From: Nitrososphaerota archaeon
Lineage (GTDB): Archaea; Thermoproteota; Nitrososphaeria; Nitrososphaerales; JACQRY01
Length of the DNA: 54,485 nucleotides
Assembly (NCBI GenBank): GCA_016184315.1
Contig: JACPCU010000022.1
Span: 1-54,485 of the forward strand
Direction of reading: 5' to 3'
Shown here: one piece after another, positions 48,465 to 54,485 of the stretch
Layout of the letters: each line of letters starts with the position of its first letter
Position numbering within the stretch: the stretch's first letter is position 1
The notes under the pieces: model-generated
Told to the model about the DNA's origin: nothing
What the model saw: only the letters and a program-made list of their open reading frames with translations
Databases searched by the model: none
Position numbers and translations under genes: made by a program

Positions 48465-48773
48465 TCACCGAGACCTACTAGATCTATCCAACCCTATCAA
48501 CAACGAATACCGTTCTTCCAAGAACTTGTAGAATTCTTCCCCACAAAACCATGGGAACGATGGGCGTCCAACAATCTTGATCTTACCATCGATAATGATG
48601 GTTGGAACAGAAGTCACATTGTAGCTCTTGATCTTCTCTCTTATCTCCTCGCGGCCGGAGTCTACATCGACAACGCTCATTACGCAGTCCTTACACTTTC
48701 CAACAGTAACGATGTTGACTGCATCTCTACAGATTCCGCAGCTTCCTGTGAATATCTCAATATGATGCGGCAT
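48465..48773 (-). CDS. Thioredoxin-fold protein with CxxC motif
   Basis: A 102-residue protein. IEIFTGSCGICRDAVNIV carries the redox pair CGIC at the start of a helix; KSYNVTSVPTIIIDGKIKIVGRP is the thioredoxin cis-Pro region. A second CxxC pair (CKDC) follows about residue 27, unusual for a plain glutaredoxin and suggesting metal binding or a second redox pair. It is a single gene with its own TATA-like box (AATTATATGC) about 34 bases before the ATG. Function as a small disulfide reductase is likely. Confidence 0.78.
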   Translation of the reverse strand: MPHHIEIFTGSCGICRDAVNIVTVGKCKDCVMSVVDVDSGREEIREKIKSYNVTSVPTIIIDGKIKIVGRPSFPWFCGEEFYKFLEERYSLLIGLDRSSRSR

Positions 48774-49002
48774 GTCAATCCTTCATGGTTTATTCAAGCA
48801 TATAATTAGCGCGAACTGCAGTACTCATAGTGCGGATATGGAGGTGTTTTCCCTGCAAAACAGGAAAGGCCCCCTTCCAACATAAACCGGCAAGATCTGT
48901 AGACTGAAGCCACGTCCTAGGATTGAGGAGCTCCCCCTTGCAATATGAATTTCAAGATGTTATCCAATAGCTCGCAGAGTTATCGAAACGCGGTGGAAAA
49001 GT
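48774..49002. other. Intergenic region between the thioredoxin-fold gene and tRNA-Tyr
   Basis: No coding frame is convincing. An imperfect hairpin (tttccctg / caggaaa, with one bulged base) lies at about 48848-48869. Nothing else is recognised. Confidence 0.35.
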
Positions 49003-49171
49003 TGGTCCCGCGGGCAGGATACTCAGGGTCTGATAGACCCAATTGAACCTGCGACACTCCGGTTCCTGTGTGTGCCCGGTAGGCTGGTAAGATCAGCCCT
49101 AGGCCAACCTCTACAGCGTCTCCCCCTCCCAGAGGAGGGTCGGAAGCTCTACCAGGCTGAGCTACCGCGGG
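49003..49171 (-). tRNA. tRNA-Tyr (GUA) with three predicted introns, CCA encoded
   Basis: Read on the minus strand from 49171: acceptor CCCGCGG pairs with CCGCGGG (49013-49007), followed by discriminator A and CCA. The C1-G72 pair is the archaeal tRNA-Tyr mark. D-arm GCTC...GAGC, anticodon stem TCCGG/CCGGA and T-stem GCAGG/CCTGC are complete. Anticodon GTA lies at 49114-49112 in the loop CTGTAGA. Introns: 49140-49118 (23 bases, near position 30/31), 49110-49064 (47 bases, canonical 37/38) and 49042-49021 (22 bases, in the T loop near 58/59); each contains an internal hairpin. Removal gives a 77-base tRNA with loop TTCAAAT. Boundaries could shift by a base or so. Confidence 0.88.
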
Positions 49172-49206
49172 TGCCACGGGACCACTCTCAAAGCATCTTT
49201 GATGCA

Positions 49207-49217
49207 TCTATAAACCT
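49207..49217 (-). promoter_or_regulatory. TATA box of tRNA-Tyr
   Basis: GTTTATAGATG on the minus strand lies about 40 bases before the mature tRNA end, leaving a short leader for RNase P. Confidence 0.5.
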
Positions 49218-49236
49218 GACGCTCATCCAGCAATAA

Positions 49237-49656
49237 TCAATCTAATACCCTAACCTGAACCTCAACCACCTTGTCATTCCTCCAAATGTATCCCGCGTAA
49301 GCCTCGCTTGGCATAGACATTATGATCCAGACAACGGGATTCAGTTTCATGAACCGGAGATCAGTGAATGAAGGAGAAGGAGGAGCAGGGTGACAGTGGA
49401 ATATCCCCACTATCTCCTCCCCTGCCTCCTCCACCTTAGAGTAGATGCTGATCAACTCCACGGGATCCAGCTGGAAAGACACTGGAGAGTTATCGATATT
49501 CCGAGCCTGAAAAATCCTCTTCACCGAAACCCCATTATCTGACCACCGTCCAGAGAGAAGAGCACAAGCCTCTACAGGCCAAGCATTAACCGCTGCGTCC
49601 CTAAGACCATCAAGCTGCTGCCTAGACAGATGAATCTCCAAGCTTTGCCTAGACAA
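49237..49656 (-). CDS. JAMM/MPN+ metallopeptidase
   Basis: A 139-residue JAB/Mov34 protein. The zinc motif is Glu29 in VEACALLSG, His87 and His89 in FHCHP, then Ser96 and Asp99 in SPSFTDLRF. HCHP replaces the common HSHP, and the segment between HCHP and the Ser is one residue shorter than usual. Archaeal JAMM enzymes remove ubiquitin-like SAMP proteins or take part in sulfur transfer; which one cannot be told here. It precedes the tRNA gene and follows heme A synthase on the minus strand. Confidence 0.85.
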   Translation of the reverse strand: MSRQSLEIHLSRQQLDGLRDAAVNAWPVEACALLSGRWSDNGVSVKRIFQARNIDNSPVSFQLDPVELISIYSKVEEAGEEIVGIFHCHPAPPSPSFTDLRFMKLNPVVWIIMSMPSEAYAGYIWRNDKVVEVQVRVLD

Positions 49657-49665
49657 GCCTTAGCA

Positions 49666-50097
49666 TCACGCAGATGCCCTAGACGCGTAGATAGCAGTTG
49701 CTACCACAGACCCAAATGTTGCAGTGGCAAGAGCCAAGTGAGCAGTCACAACCAGAGACGAAGTCCCAGACAGCACAGTCAAACCTCCCAAAAGCACCTG
49801 CACCATCAGCAACACCAAGCTAAGAGTCGAGAAAAAGACCGCTCGAGGAGGCTTTCTCATCCCTCTACGAGCCAAGATCGCGGTCGAAATGATCAGTAGC
49901 GTCACAACTACAGTCCAAAGCCTATGAGTGTACTCTATCAGAATAGGAGCTGAAAAAGGAGGTATAATCTGACCGTAGCACAAAGGCCAGTCTGGGCAAG
50001 CTAGCCCTGAGCCCGTGGACGTCACTAACCCCCCTATCGCAATCAGAGTGTAAACAGCGAAAGCAGAGAAATAGGAAACCAGTTTAAATGAATCCAA
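49666..50097 (-). CDS. ctaA: Heme A synthase, half-size archaeal type
   Basis: A 143-residue membrane protein with four helices, half the bacterial eight-helix CtaA. The Cys pair CPDWPLC in the first outer loop and the heme-ligand His residues in IEYTHRLWTVVV and VVTAHLALA are conserved. It oxidises heme O to heme A for the terminal oxidase encoded next to it; two half-size chains would form a dimer to build the full enzyme. Confidence 0.88.
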   Translation of the reverse strand: MDSFKLVSYFSAFAVYTLIAIGGLVTSTGSGLACPDWPLCYGQIIPPFSAPILIEYTHRLWTVVVTLLIISTAILARRGMRKPPRAVFFSTLSLVLLMVQVLLGGLTVLSGTSSLVVTAHLALATATFGSVVATAIYASRASA

Positions 50098-50192
50098 CTA
50101 TAGCCCTCTGTGCAGGTCGCTTTGTAGCTACGGCTCCCAAATAAACGATTGCAAAGGGAGACCAGATGATTGTGGTATCCTAATCTGCAATG

Positions 50193-50666
50193 TTATGGCG
50201 CTACCACAAGACTGCCAAACATTCCTCTTTCCACATGACCAGGCACAGTGCAGATGTAGAAGTAGCTTCCACCCTTATCCGCCTTAAAAGTAGTCGTGCC
50301 GGACTGACTCGGAGAAATGGGTCTGGTAGCATCACCTATGGCGGCGCCGAAGACTGCTGGCGCGTCCCACTTCTTCTCCTTCACCACCCTAAAGGAGTGG
50401 GGTATCTGACCGACGTTACTAAATGCGATCTTAACTATCTCACCTTGTTTGACTCTCATTTCAGGGCCAGGAGAATCAACCTTTTTTCCCGGGCTCCCGA
50501 AGCCGAAGAAACTGTCAAACTCTCCTCCATTAATCTCAAATTCAACGTTAGGTGGCCCCGCTGGAGCAGCGGAAGATGGCGGGACCAAGAGAATATATGT
50601 GATTCCACCTATCGCTGCCAGCCCTACCATCAGAGCTATTCCCGCAACTATTGAAGCGCTGTTCAA
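50193..50666 (-). CDS. Membrane-anchored cupredoxin (sulfocyanin/plastocyanin-like)
   Basis: A 157-residue protein with an N-terminal membrane helix (residues 5-27) and a blue-copper domain. Ligands are His90 in QIPHSFRVV, then Cys139, His144 and Met149 in YICTVPGHVERGMFG. It lies directly after cox4 in the terminal oxidase cluster and is the likely electron donor to the oxidase, in place of cytochrome c, as sulfocyanin is in Sulfolobales. The sequence is different from the stalked cupredoxin at 707-1453. Confidence 0.87.
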   Translation of the reverse strand: MNSASIVAGIALMVGLAAIGGITYILLVPPSSAAPAGPPNVEFEINGGEFDSFFGFGSPGKKVDSPGPEMRVKQGEIVKIAFSNVGQIPHSFRVVKEKKWDAPAVFGAAIGDATRPISPSQSGTTTFKADKGGSYFYICTVPGHVERGMFGSLVVAP

Positions 50667-50668
50667 TT

Positions 50669-50944
50669 CTAACCACTCGGCACAAAGGGTTGAATAGATA
50701 GAATGCTTATTCCAATCAGGGCTGCGGCTGCGATTATGGGGATTATCACTAAGATAGATAGCGCCTTAGGTTCGTCCTTAAGATGCTGGAAGAACATCGC
50801 TATGACCACTGCCTTCAACCCCGCAGTAGACATTATTATTGTGACAAGAATGTTCCTGGGCAGCTGCATCCCGATCGTCATAAGCTCAACTGCGGTGGTA
50901 GCCATAAGGAATGCGAATACACCTGCATAAACGATTAGCTTCAT
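50669..50944 (-). CDS. Cytochrome c oxidase subunit IV-like protein
   Basis: A 91-residue protein with three membrane helices (about 3-21, 33-52, 63-82), matching the prokaryotic cox4 pattern, including the conserved FFQHLKDEPK between helices 2 and 3. It is located between the cox1-cox3 fusion and the cupredoxin, 2 bases before the latter. It probably stabilises the oxidase. Confidence 0.75.
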   Translation of the reverse strand: MKLIVYAGVFAFLMATTAVELMTIGMQLPRNILVTIIMSTAGLKAVVIAMFFQHLKDEPKALSILVIIPIIAAAALIGISILSIQPFVPSG

Positions 50945-50958
50945 TGCTTACACCAGCT

Positions 50959-53334
50959 CTATAACAGGTAGAAGAGAGGGAAGAGGAAGACCCATACTAT
51001 GTCCACGAAGTGCCAGTAGAGGCCGAAGTGCTCTATTGTCCCACTGTCGCCCTTCGTGTATCTGCCTTCAGCAGCCCTGATGATAAGGTAGACTATCGTT
51101 GCTAACCCTGCAGCAACATGGACACCGTGTGCTCCTGTTGTTATGAAGTAGCTGCTGGCGGGGAGACCGCTGTTGAAAGTAAACCCGTGCTCTATTAGCT
51201 CCTTCCACTCTGAAGCCTTGTTCAACATGAAGGCTAGGCCGAGTACAAGGGTGGTGAGGAGGCTTAGCATGGTGTATTTTCGCGAACCAGCTTTAGCGGA
51301 TACGAGCGCCAGTACAGCGGTGAAACTGCTAGTCAGCAGTATGAAGGTGTTCACTGCTCCGTGCTGTATGCTCAGTATCTGACCAGCTGCGGGCCAGGTG
51401 GCAGAGTTGACTCTGACGAAGATGTAGGCGCCTAGAAGGGCGCTGAAGAATATCACTTCTGAAGCCAAGAAGATCCATACGCCGAGCTTAACATTCTCTA
51501 CGCCTTGATACGGCCAGCTCTCAGCATTCTCTTCGTGTCTTACAGTGAATCGCTCTCTGCCATAACCATAGACGGCAATAACGCCGAACGCTACTGCTAA
51601 TTGCAGTACGGGGAAGCCCATGAGCAGACCTAGAAGCGTGAAGAACGCGGCTGCGGAGATGATTATCGGCCAAGTACTGGTGTGGGTTTCATGAACATGT
51701 TCAGTTTCCGCTTTGGCTCCTAAAGCTGCGCTGTGGCCTGCGCCATTGGTCAGGTGGACCACTCCTTCTGAGATAACTGGAATTGTGTCGAAGTTGTGGA
51801 AAGGAGGTGGTGAAGACGTAGCCCATTCTAAGGTGGAGGCTTGCCAAGGATTGGGGCCAGCTGGCATACCTTTCTTCATGCTTACGAAGAGGTTGTAGAA
51901 CATTAAGAGTTGAGACAATCCAAATATCCATGCACCCGCTGTTGCGAGCAGGTTCATTTGACCCCAACCTGTGGAAGCAGTGTATGTGACTATTCTTCTA
52001 GGCATGTCGAGCAGGAGGTACATAGGGAAGTAGAGGACATTGAATCCTATGAAGGAAAGTAGAAAATGGGTTTTGGCTAGTTTCTCGTTGTACATGCGTC
52101 CCGTTATCTTGGGAAACCAGTAGTAGAGACCGCCAATCAGAGCCATAGCGCTTCCCCCGACCATAACATAGTGGAAATGGGAGACGACCCAGTATGTTCC
52201 ACGCAACTGGAAGTCTAATGCTACTGAGGCAAGAAAGACTCCGGTTATACCCCCTATCACAAATAGTGCTATGGAGCCTATTGCGAATAGAACCGGTGCC
52301 TTGAGCCTGATCTTTGCTCTGACCAATGTTTCGATCATGGCGATAGTGATGACGTCAAACGGCAGCGAAACTGCGACTGTAGTGATATTGAAGAGCTTCA
52401 TTACCGTCGGGTTTATCCCTGTTATGAACATATGGTGACCCCAGACGACAAAACTGATGATTGCTGCAGCCACCAACGACAGTACAATGTACTTCTTCCC
52501 GTAGAGAGGTCTACGAGTAAATGTGGGCAGAATATCTCCAACAACCCCTATAGCTGGGAAGAGCACTATGTAGACCTCCGGGTGTCCAAAGAACCAGAAG
52601 AGGTGATCCCAAAGGATTGCTCCCCCTTCAGGGGCAGAGAAGTACAGGGTTCCCAGCGCCCTGTCTGCGAAGAGTATCAAGGTTCCTGCGAGCAGTGATG
52701 GGAACGCGTAGAGCATCATACCTATGGTGATGAGCATCGCCCAGGTGAACATGGGCAGGTGTTTGTATTTCAGTCCGGGTGCTCGCATGCGTACGATTGT
52801 GACTATGAAGTTGACGGTACCTACAGTTATTGAGGCGATCATCATTATGATGCCTGCTGCCGCAACATTCAGTCCGAGGAAGGGTGTGTAGCGTTGAGAG
52901 GATAACGGAGAGTAGAGGGTCCATCCTCCATCTGGGGCGCTTCCTGTGAAGAAGCTCATCAACATGAGTATTCCACTGAAGAAGTAGAGCCAGTAGCTTA
53001 GCGCGTTTAGCCTTGGAAAGGCGAGGTCTCTAGCGCCTATCTGCAGAGGAACGATGTAGTTTGCGAAGCCTATTGCGAAAGGTGAAAGAAACCAGAGGAC
53101 CATTAAGAGGCCGTGGACTGTGACTGCTTGGTTGTAGGCTGAGCTGTTGAGGAAAGCGTTATCTGGCGCTCCAAGCTGAGTCCTCACTAGTAGAGCCAGC
53201 CAGCCCGCTGCAACAAAGAAGAAAACGGAAGTAAGTAGATAGAGTATGCCGACGTCCTTATGGTTAGTTGTGAATAGCCAGCGTTTGATGGACCAAGCGG
53301 GAGGAACAGATGGCTTTTCTGTTTCTTGAACCAT
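50959..53334 (-). CDS. Fused cytochrome oxidase subunits I and III
   Basis: A 791-residue membrane protein. Residues about 1-500 are subunit I with low-spin heme ligands His74 and His388, copper and high-spin heme ligands His251 (in FGHPEVYIV), His300, His301 and His386 (in VSHFHYVMVG); the Tyr next to the copper site is in HPEVY, with the Glu of the A1-type proton channel. Residues about 590-791 are subunit III (GVENVKLGVWIFLASEVIFF, ending WVFLFPLFYLL). A linker rich in charged residues (about 540-570) joins them. The fusion occurs in several archaea and bacteria. It follows cox2 by two bases. Confidence 0.93.
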   Translation of the reverse strand: MVQETEKPSVPPAWSIKRWLFTTNHKDVGILYLLTSVFFFVAAGWLALLVRTQLGAPDNAFLNSSAYNQAVTVHGLLMVLWFLSPFAIGFANYIVPLQIGARDLAFPRLNALSYWLYFFSGILMLMSFFTGSAPDGGWTLYSPLSSQRYTPFLGLNVAAAGIIMMIASITVGTVNFIVTIVRMRAPGLKYKHLPMFTWAMLITIGMMLYAFPSLLAGTLILFADRALGTLYFSAPEGGAILWDHLFWFFGHPEVYIVLFPAIGVVGDILPTFTRRPLYGKKYIVLSLVAAAIISFVVWGHHMFITGINPTVMKLFNITTVAVSLPFDVITIAMIETLVRAKIRLKAPVLFAIGSIALFVIGGITGVFLASVALDFQLRGTYWVVSHFHYVMVGGSAMALIGGLYYWFPKITGRMYNEKLAKTHFLLSFIGFNVLYFPMYLLLDMPRRIVTYTASTGWGQMNLLATAGAWIFGLSQLLMFYNLFVSMKKGMPAGPNPWQASTLEWATSSPPPFHNFDTIPVISEGVVHLTNGAGHSAALGAKAETEHVHETHTSTWPIIISAAAFFTLLGLLMGFPVLQLAVAFGVIAVYGYGRERFTVRHEENAESWPYQGVENVKLGVWIFLASEVIFFSALLGAYIFVRVNSATWPAAGQILSIQHGAVNTFILLTSSFTAVLALVSAKAGSRKYTMLSLLTTLVLGLAFMLNKASEWKELIEHGFTFNSGLPASSYFITTGAHGVHVAAGLATIVYLIIRAAEGRYTKGDSGTIEHFGLYWHFVDIVWVFLFPLFYLL

Positions 53335-53336
53335 TC

Positions 53337-53996
53337 CTATGCCCCCGAGGTGCTATACCACGCGTTGAAGGCGCCAGGCTCCATTGCAACCAGCTTTGCC
53401 TTCATAAAAGCGTGGCCAATGCCACAAAGCTCGTAGCATTGAATAGTGAATTCGCCGGGCTGTTTAGCTTCGAACCAGATATGGTTCGTCCGTCCTTTTA
53501 TCGCGTCTATCTTGATCTTGTAGTCGTAGATGCCGAAGTTGTGGAACACGTCTTCGCTTACGACGATCAGTCTTACGGCTTTGCCGACTGGCACCCGTAG
53601 CTCTTTTGTTTCCTCATATCCGTTGGGGTATGCGAACTTCCATCCCCATTGGAAGGCTGTGACTTTGATGTCGATAGCGTCTTTCGGTGGGGTTAGAATA
53701 TTGTCTAGGGCACCAAAGGTTCCGAATACTAGGAAGACAAGAATGGTGGTGGATAGAGTTAGTGAGACAGCAATGGTTTTGACTTTTCCTCTTTCTGCGG
53801 GGAGTTTTCCGAGTGTCGGTGCGTCCTCTGGTTCTTGGGTGGAGGTGCCCTTGTCCCTGTATCTCAGAATGAGATAGGTCATTAGACCTAGTACAACTGC
53901 GCCTACGATTATCGCAAGAGTGGAGAAGGTTCCGAATAAACCGGTGAATGTTTCATATGTGTTTGACACTAGTATGTTATTTCCTAGGTCGGGCAA
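53337..53996 (-). CDS. Cytochrome oxidase subunit II with CuA site
   Basis: A 219-residue protein with two membrane helices (about 18-44 and 72-95) and a cupredoxin domain outside. The CuA ligands are complete: His152 in VFHNFGIYDY, and Cys187, Cys191, His195 and Met198 in CYELCGIGHAFM. Here CuA takes electrons from the donor cupredoxin or another carrier and passes them to subunit I. A TATA-like box lies about 35-45 bases before the start. Confidence 0.93.
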   Translation of the reverse strand: MPDLGNNILVSNTYETFTGLFGTFSTLAIIVGAVVLGLMTYLILRYRDKGTSTQEPEDAPTLGKLPAERGKVKTIAVSLTLSTTILVFLVFGTFGALDNILTPPKDAIDIKVTAFQWGWKFAYPNGYEETKELRVPVGKAVRLIVVSEDVFHNFGIYDYKIKIDAIKGRTNHIWFEAKQPGEFTIQCYELCGIGHAFMKAKLVAMEPGAFNAWYSTSGA

Positions 53997-54030
53997 ATCC
54001 AGCGTCTGGGGGCTGGGCGAAGATTACAGA

Positions 54031-54041
54031 GTTATAAGTTT
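54031..54041 (-). promoter_or_regulatory. Probable TATA box of the oxidase operon
   Basis: AACTTATAACT on the minus strand, about 40 bases upstream of the cox2 ATG at 53996, in the gap between cox2 and the membrane-protein gene. The transcript could carry cox2, cox1-cox3, cox4, the cupredoxin and ctaA. Confidence 0.5.
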
Positions 54042-54068
54042 TGACGCTGCTGCTATGCGAGCTGGATG

Positions 54069-54332
54069 TTAGGCGACTGCTATTAGGAAGGCGATTATCT
54101 CCGCGAGGGCTATGAATATGGCGGTTCCTACGATGGCTTTTCCTCTTGAGGTTAGGGCGGGGAAGCCGTCTTTGAATATGGCTGGGACCATGAAGACGGC
54201 TCCTATGAAGAACATGAACATTGATGGGCCGACGAGCTCTGGGAAGACGCCTATTTCGCTTTCGACTATCCATAGGCCTGTTAGGCCTAGGGTCATCATT
54301 ACTAGTGCGGGTAGGAAGAGTCCCCAGTCCAA
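54069..54332 (-). CDS. Small three-helix membrane protein of unknown function
   Basis: An 87-residue hydrophobic protein with three membrane helices (about 5-23, 33-52, 66-85) and few charged residues. It begins with ATG 54330-54332; a TATA-like stretch (CTTTAAAG) lies about 40 bases earlier. The family is not recognised. It lies just before cox2 on the same strand, so it may be a minor oxidase subunit or assembly factor, but no motif shows this. Confidence 0.55.
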   Translation of the reverse strand: MDWGLFLPALVMMTLGLTGLWIVESEIGVFPELVGPSMFMFFIGAVFMVPAIFKDGFPALTSRGKAIVGTAIFIALAEIIAFLIAVA

Positions 54333-54485
54333 TGGTTGTCTGGGGGCGGGGGTTTGGCTCTGGACTTTAAAGATTTTCGGATGTGTTGGGTTGGTGCATA
54401 ACTAACTATTTGCTCAATTCTATATGACCTCAGGGTTCTTTCCTCTCCTCTGCGTCTTCAGCTCATGAGCTGGAGGGAGATAGAT
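54333..54485. other. Window end, upstream region without a called gene
   Basis: The last 150 bases contain promoter-like AT-rich segments on the minus strand and no complete gene. Confidence 0.4.

Overview
The window is archaeal and most resembles the TACK side of the tree (Thaumarchaeota/Aigarchaeota-like). The grounds are archaeal-type information-processing genes (Rpo3, Rpo7, Spt4, Rpo10-type subunit N, aIF2 gamma, aIF5B, S2/S6e/S9/S24e/S27ae/S28e/L7ae/L13/L18e/L24e), a CdvA-type cell-division protein, an isopentenyl-phosphate-kinase mevalonate route to ether lipids, an intron-rich tRNA, TATA-box promoters often placed for leaderless mRNAs, and an oxygen-respiring heme-copper oxidase with blue-copper proteins. 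I cannot assign a genus from sequence alone.

Layout. 1-2400: end of a winged-helix gene, an orphan AbrB gene, a membrane-anchored blue-copper protein and a decayed RelBE-like pair. 2431-7268: two-gene minus-strand cell-surface operon, a large secreted Ig-repeat protein followed by a stalk-and-anchor protein, resembling the SlaA/SlaB S-layer layout. 7.3-12.8 kb: accessory island of VapBC-type toxin-antitoxin modules (intact, frameshifted and remnant), short repeats, and an acylphosphatase with tandem coding repeats that is frameshifted in the repeat. 12.9-14.9 kb: ABC ATPase, small membrane protein and CdvA. 15.0-21.8 kb: all five enzymes from aspartate to threonine, as thrC-thrB (minus) facing away from hom, aspartokinase and asd (plus), then an Lrp/AsnC regulator. 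21.9-24.5 kb: candidate structured RNA (copy 1), an HExxH protein and a nucleotidyltransferase-kinase fusion.

24.4-32.9 kb: translation/transcription cluster (minus), interrupted by a plus-strand iron-type ABC binding protein. 33-39.7 kb: acyl-CoA synthetase, zinc-ribbon mini-gene, S28e, L7ae, phosphodiesterase-like protein, GluRS and a prenyl synthase. 39.7-48.2 kb: mevalonate genes, MEMO, S2, enolase, RNA polymerase subunit N, then S9, L13, L18e and Rpo3; this conserved series is split by a plus-strand MazG-like gene and copy 2 of the candidate RNA. 48.4-54.5 kb: thioredoxin-fold protein, tRNA-Tyr with three predicted introns, JAMM protease, heme A synthase, blue-copper protein and the terminal oxidase genes cox4, cox1-cox3 fusion and cox2.

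The most promising undescribed item is the pair of related intergenic elements (21944-22065 and 45779-45905). Their differences are mostly transitions, and they preserve two mutually exclusive hairpins through compensating changes. The three-intron tRNA-Tyr, an apparent CTG start of Rpo7, the kinase/nucleotidyltransferase pair and the CdvA-ABC neighbourhood also deserve a second look.
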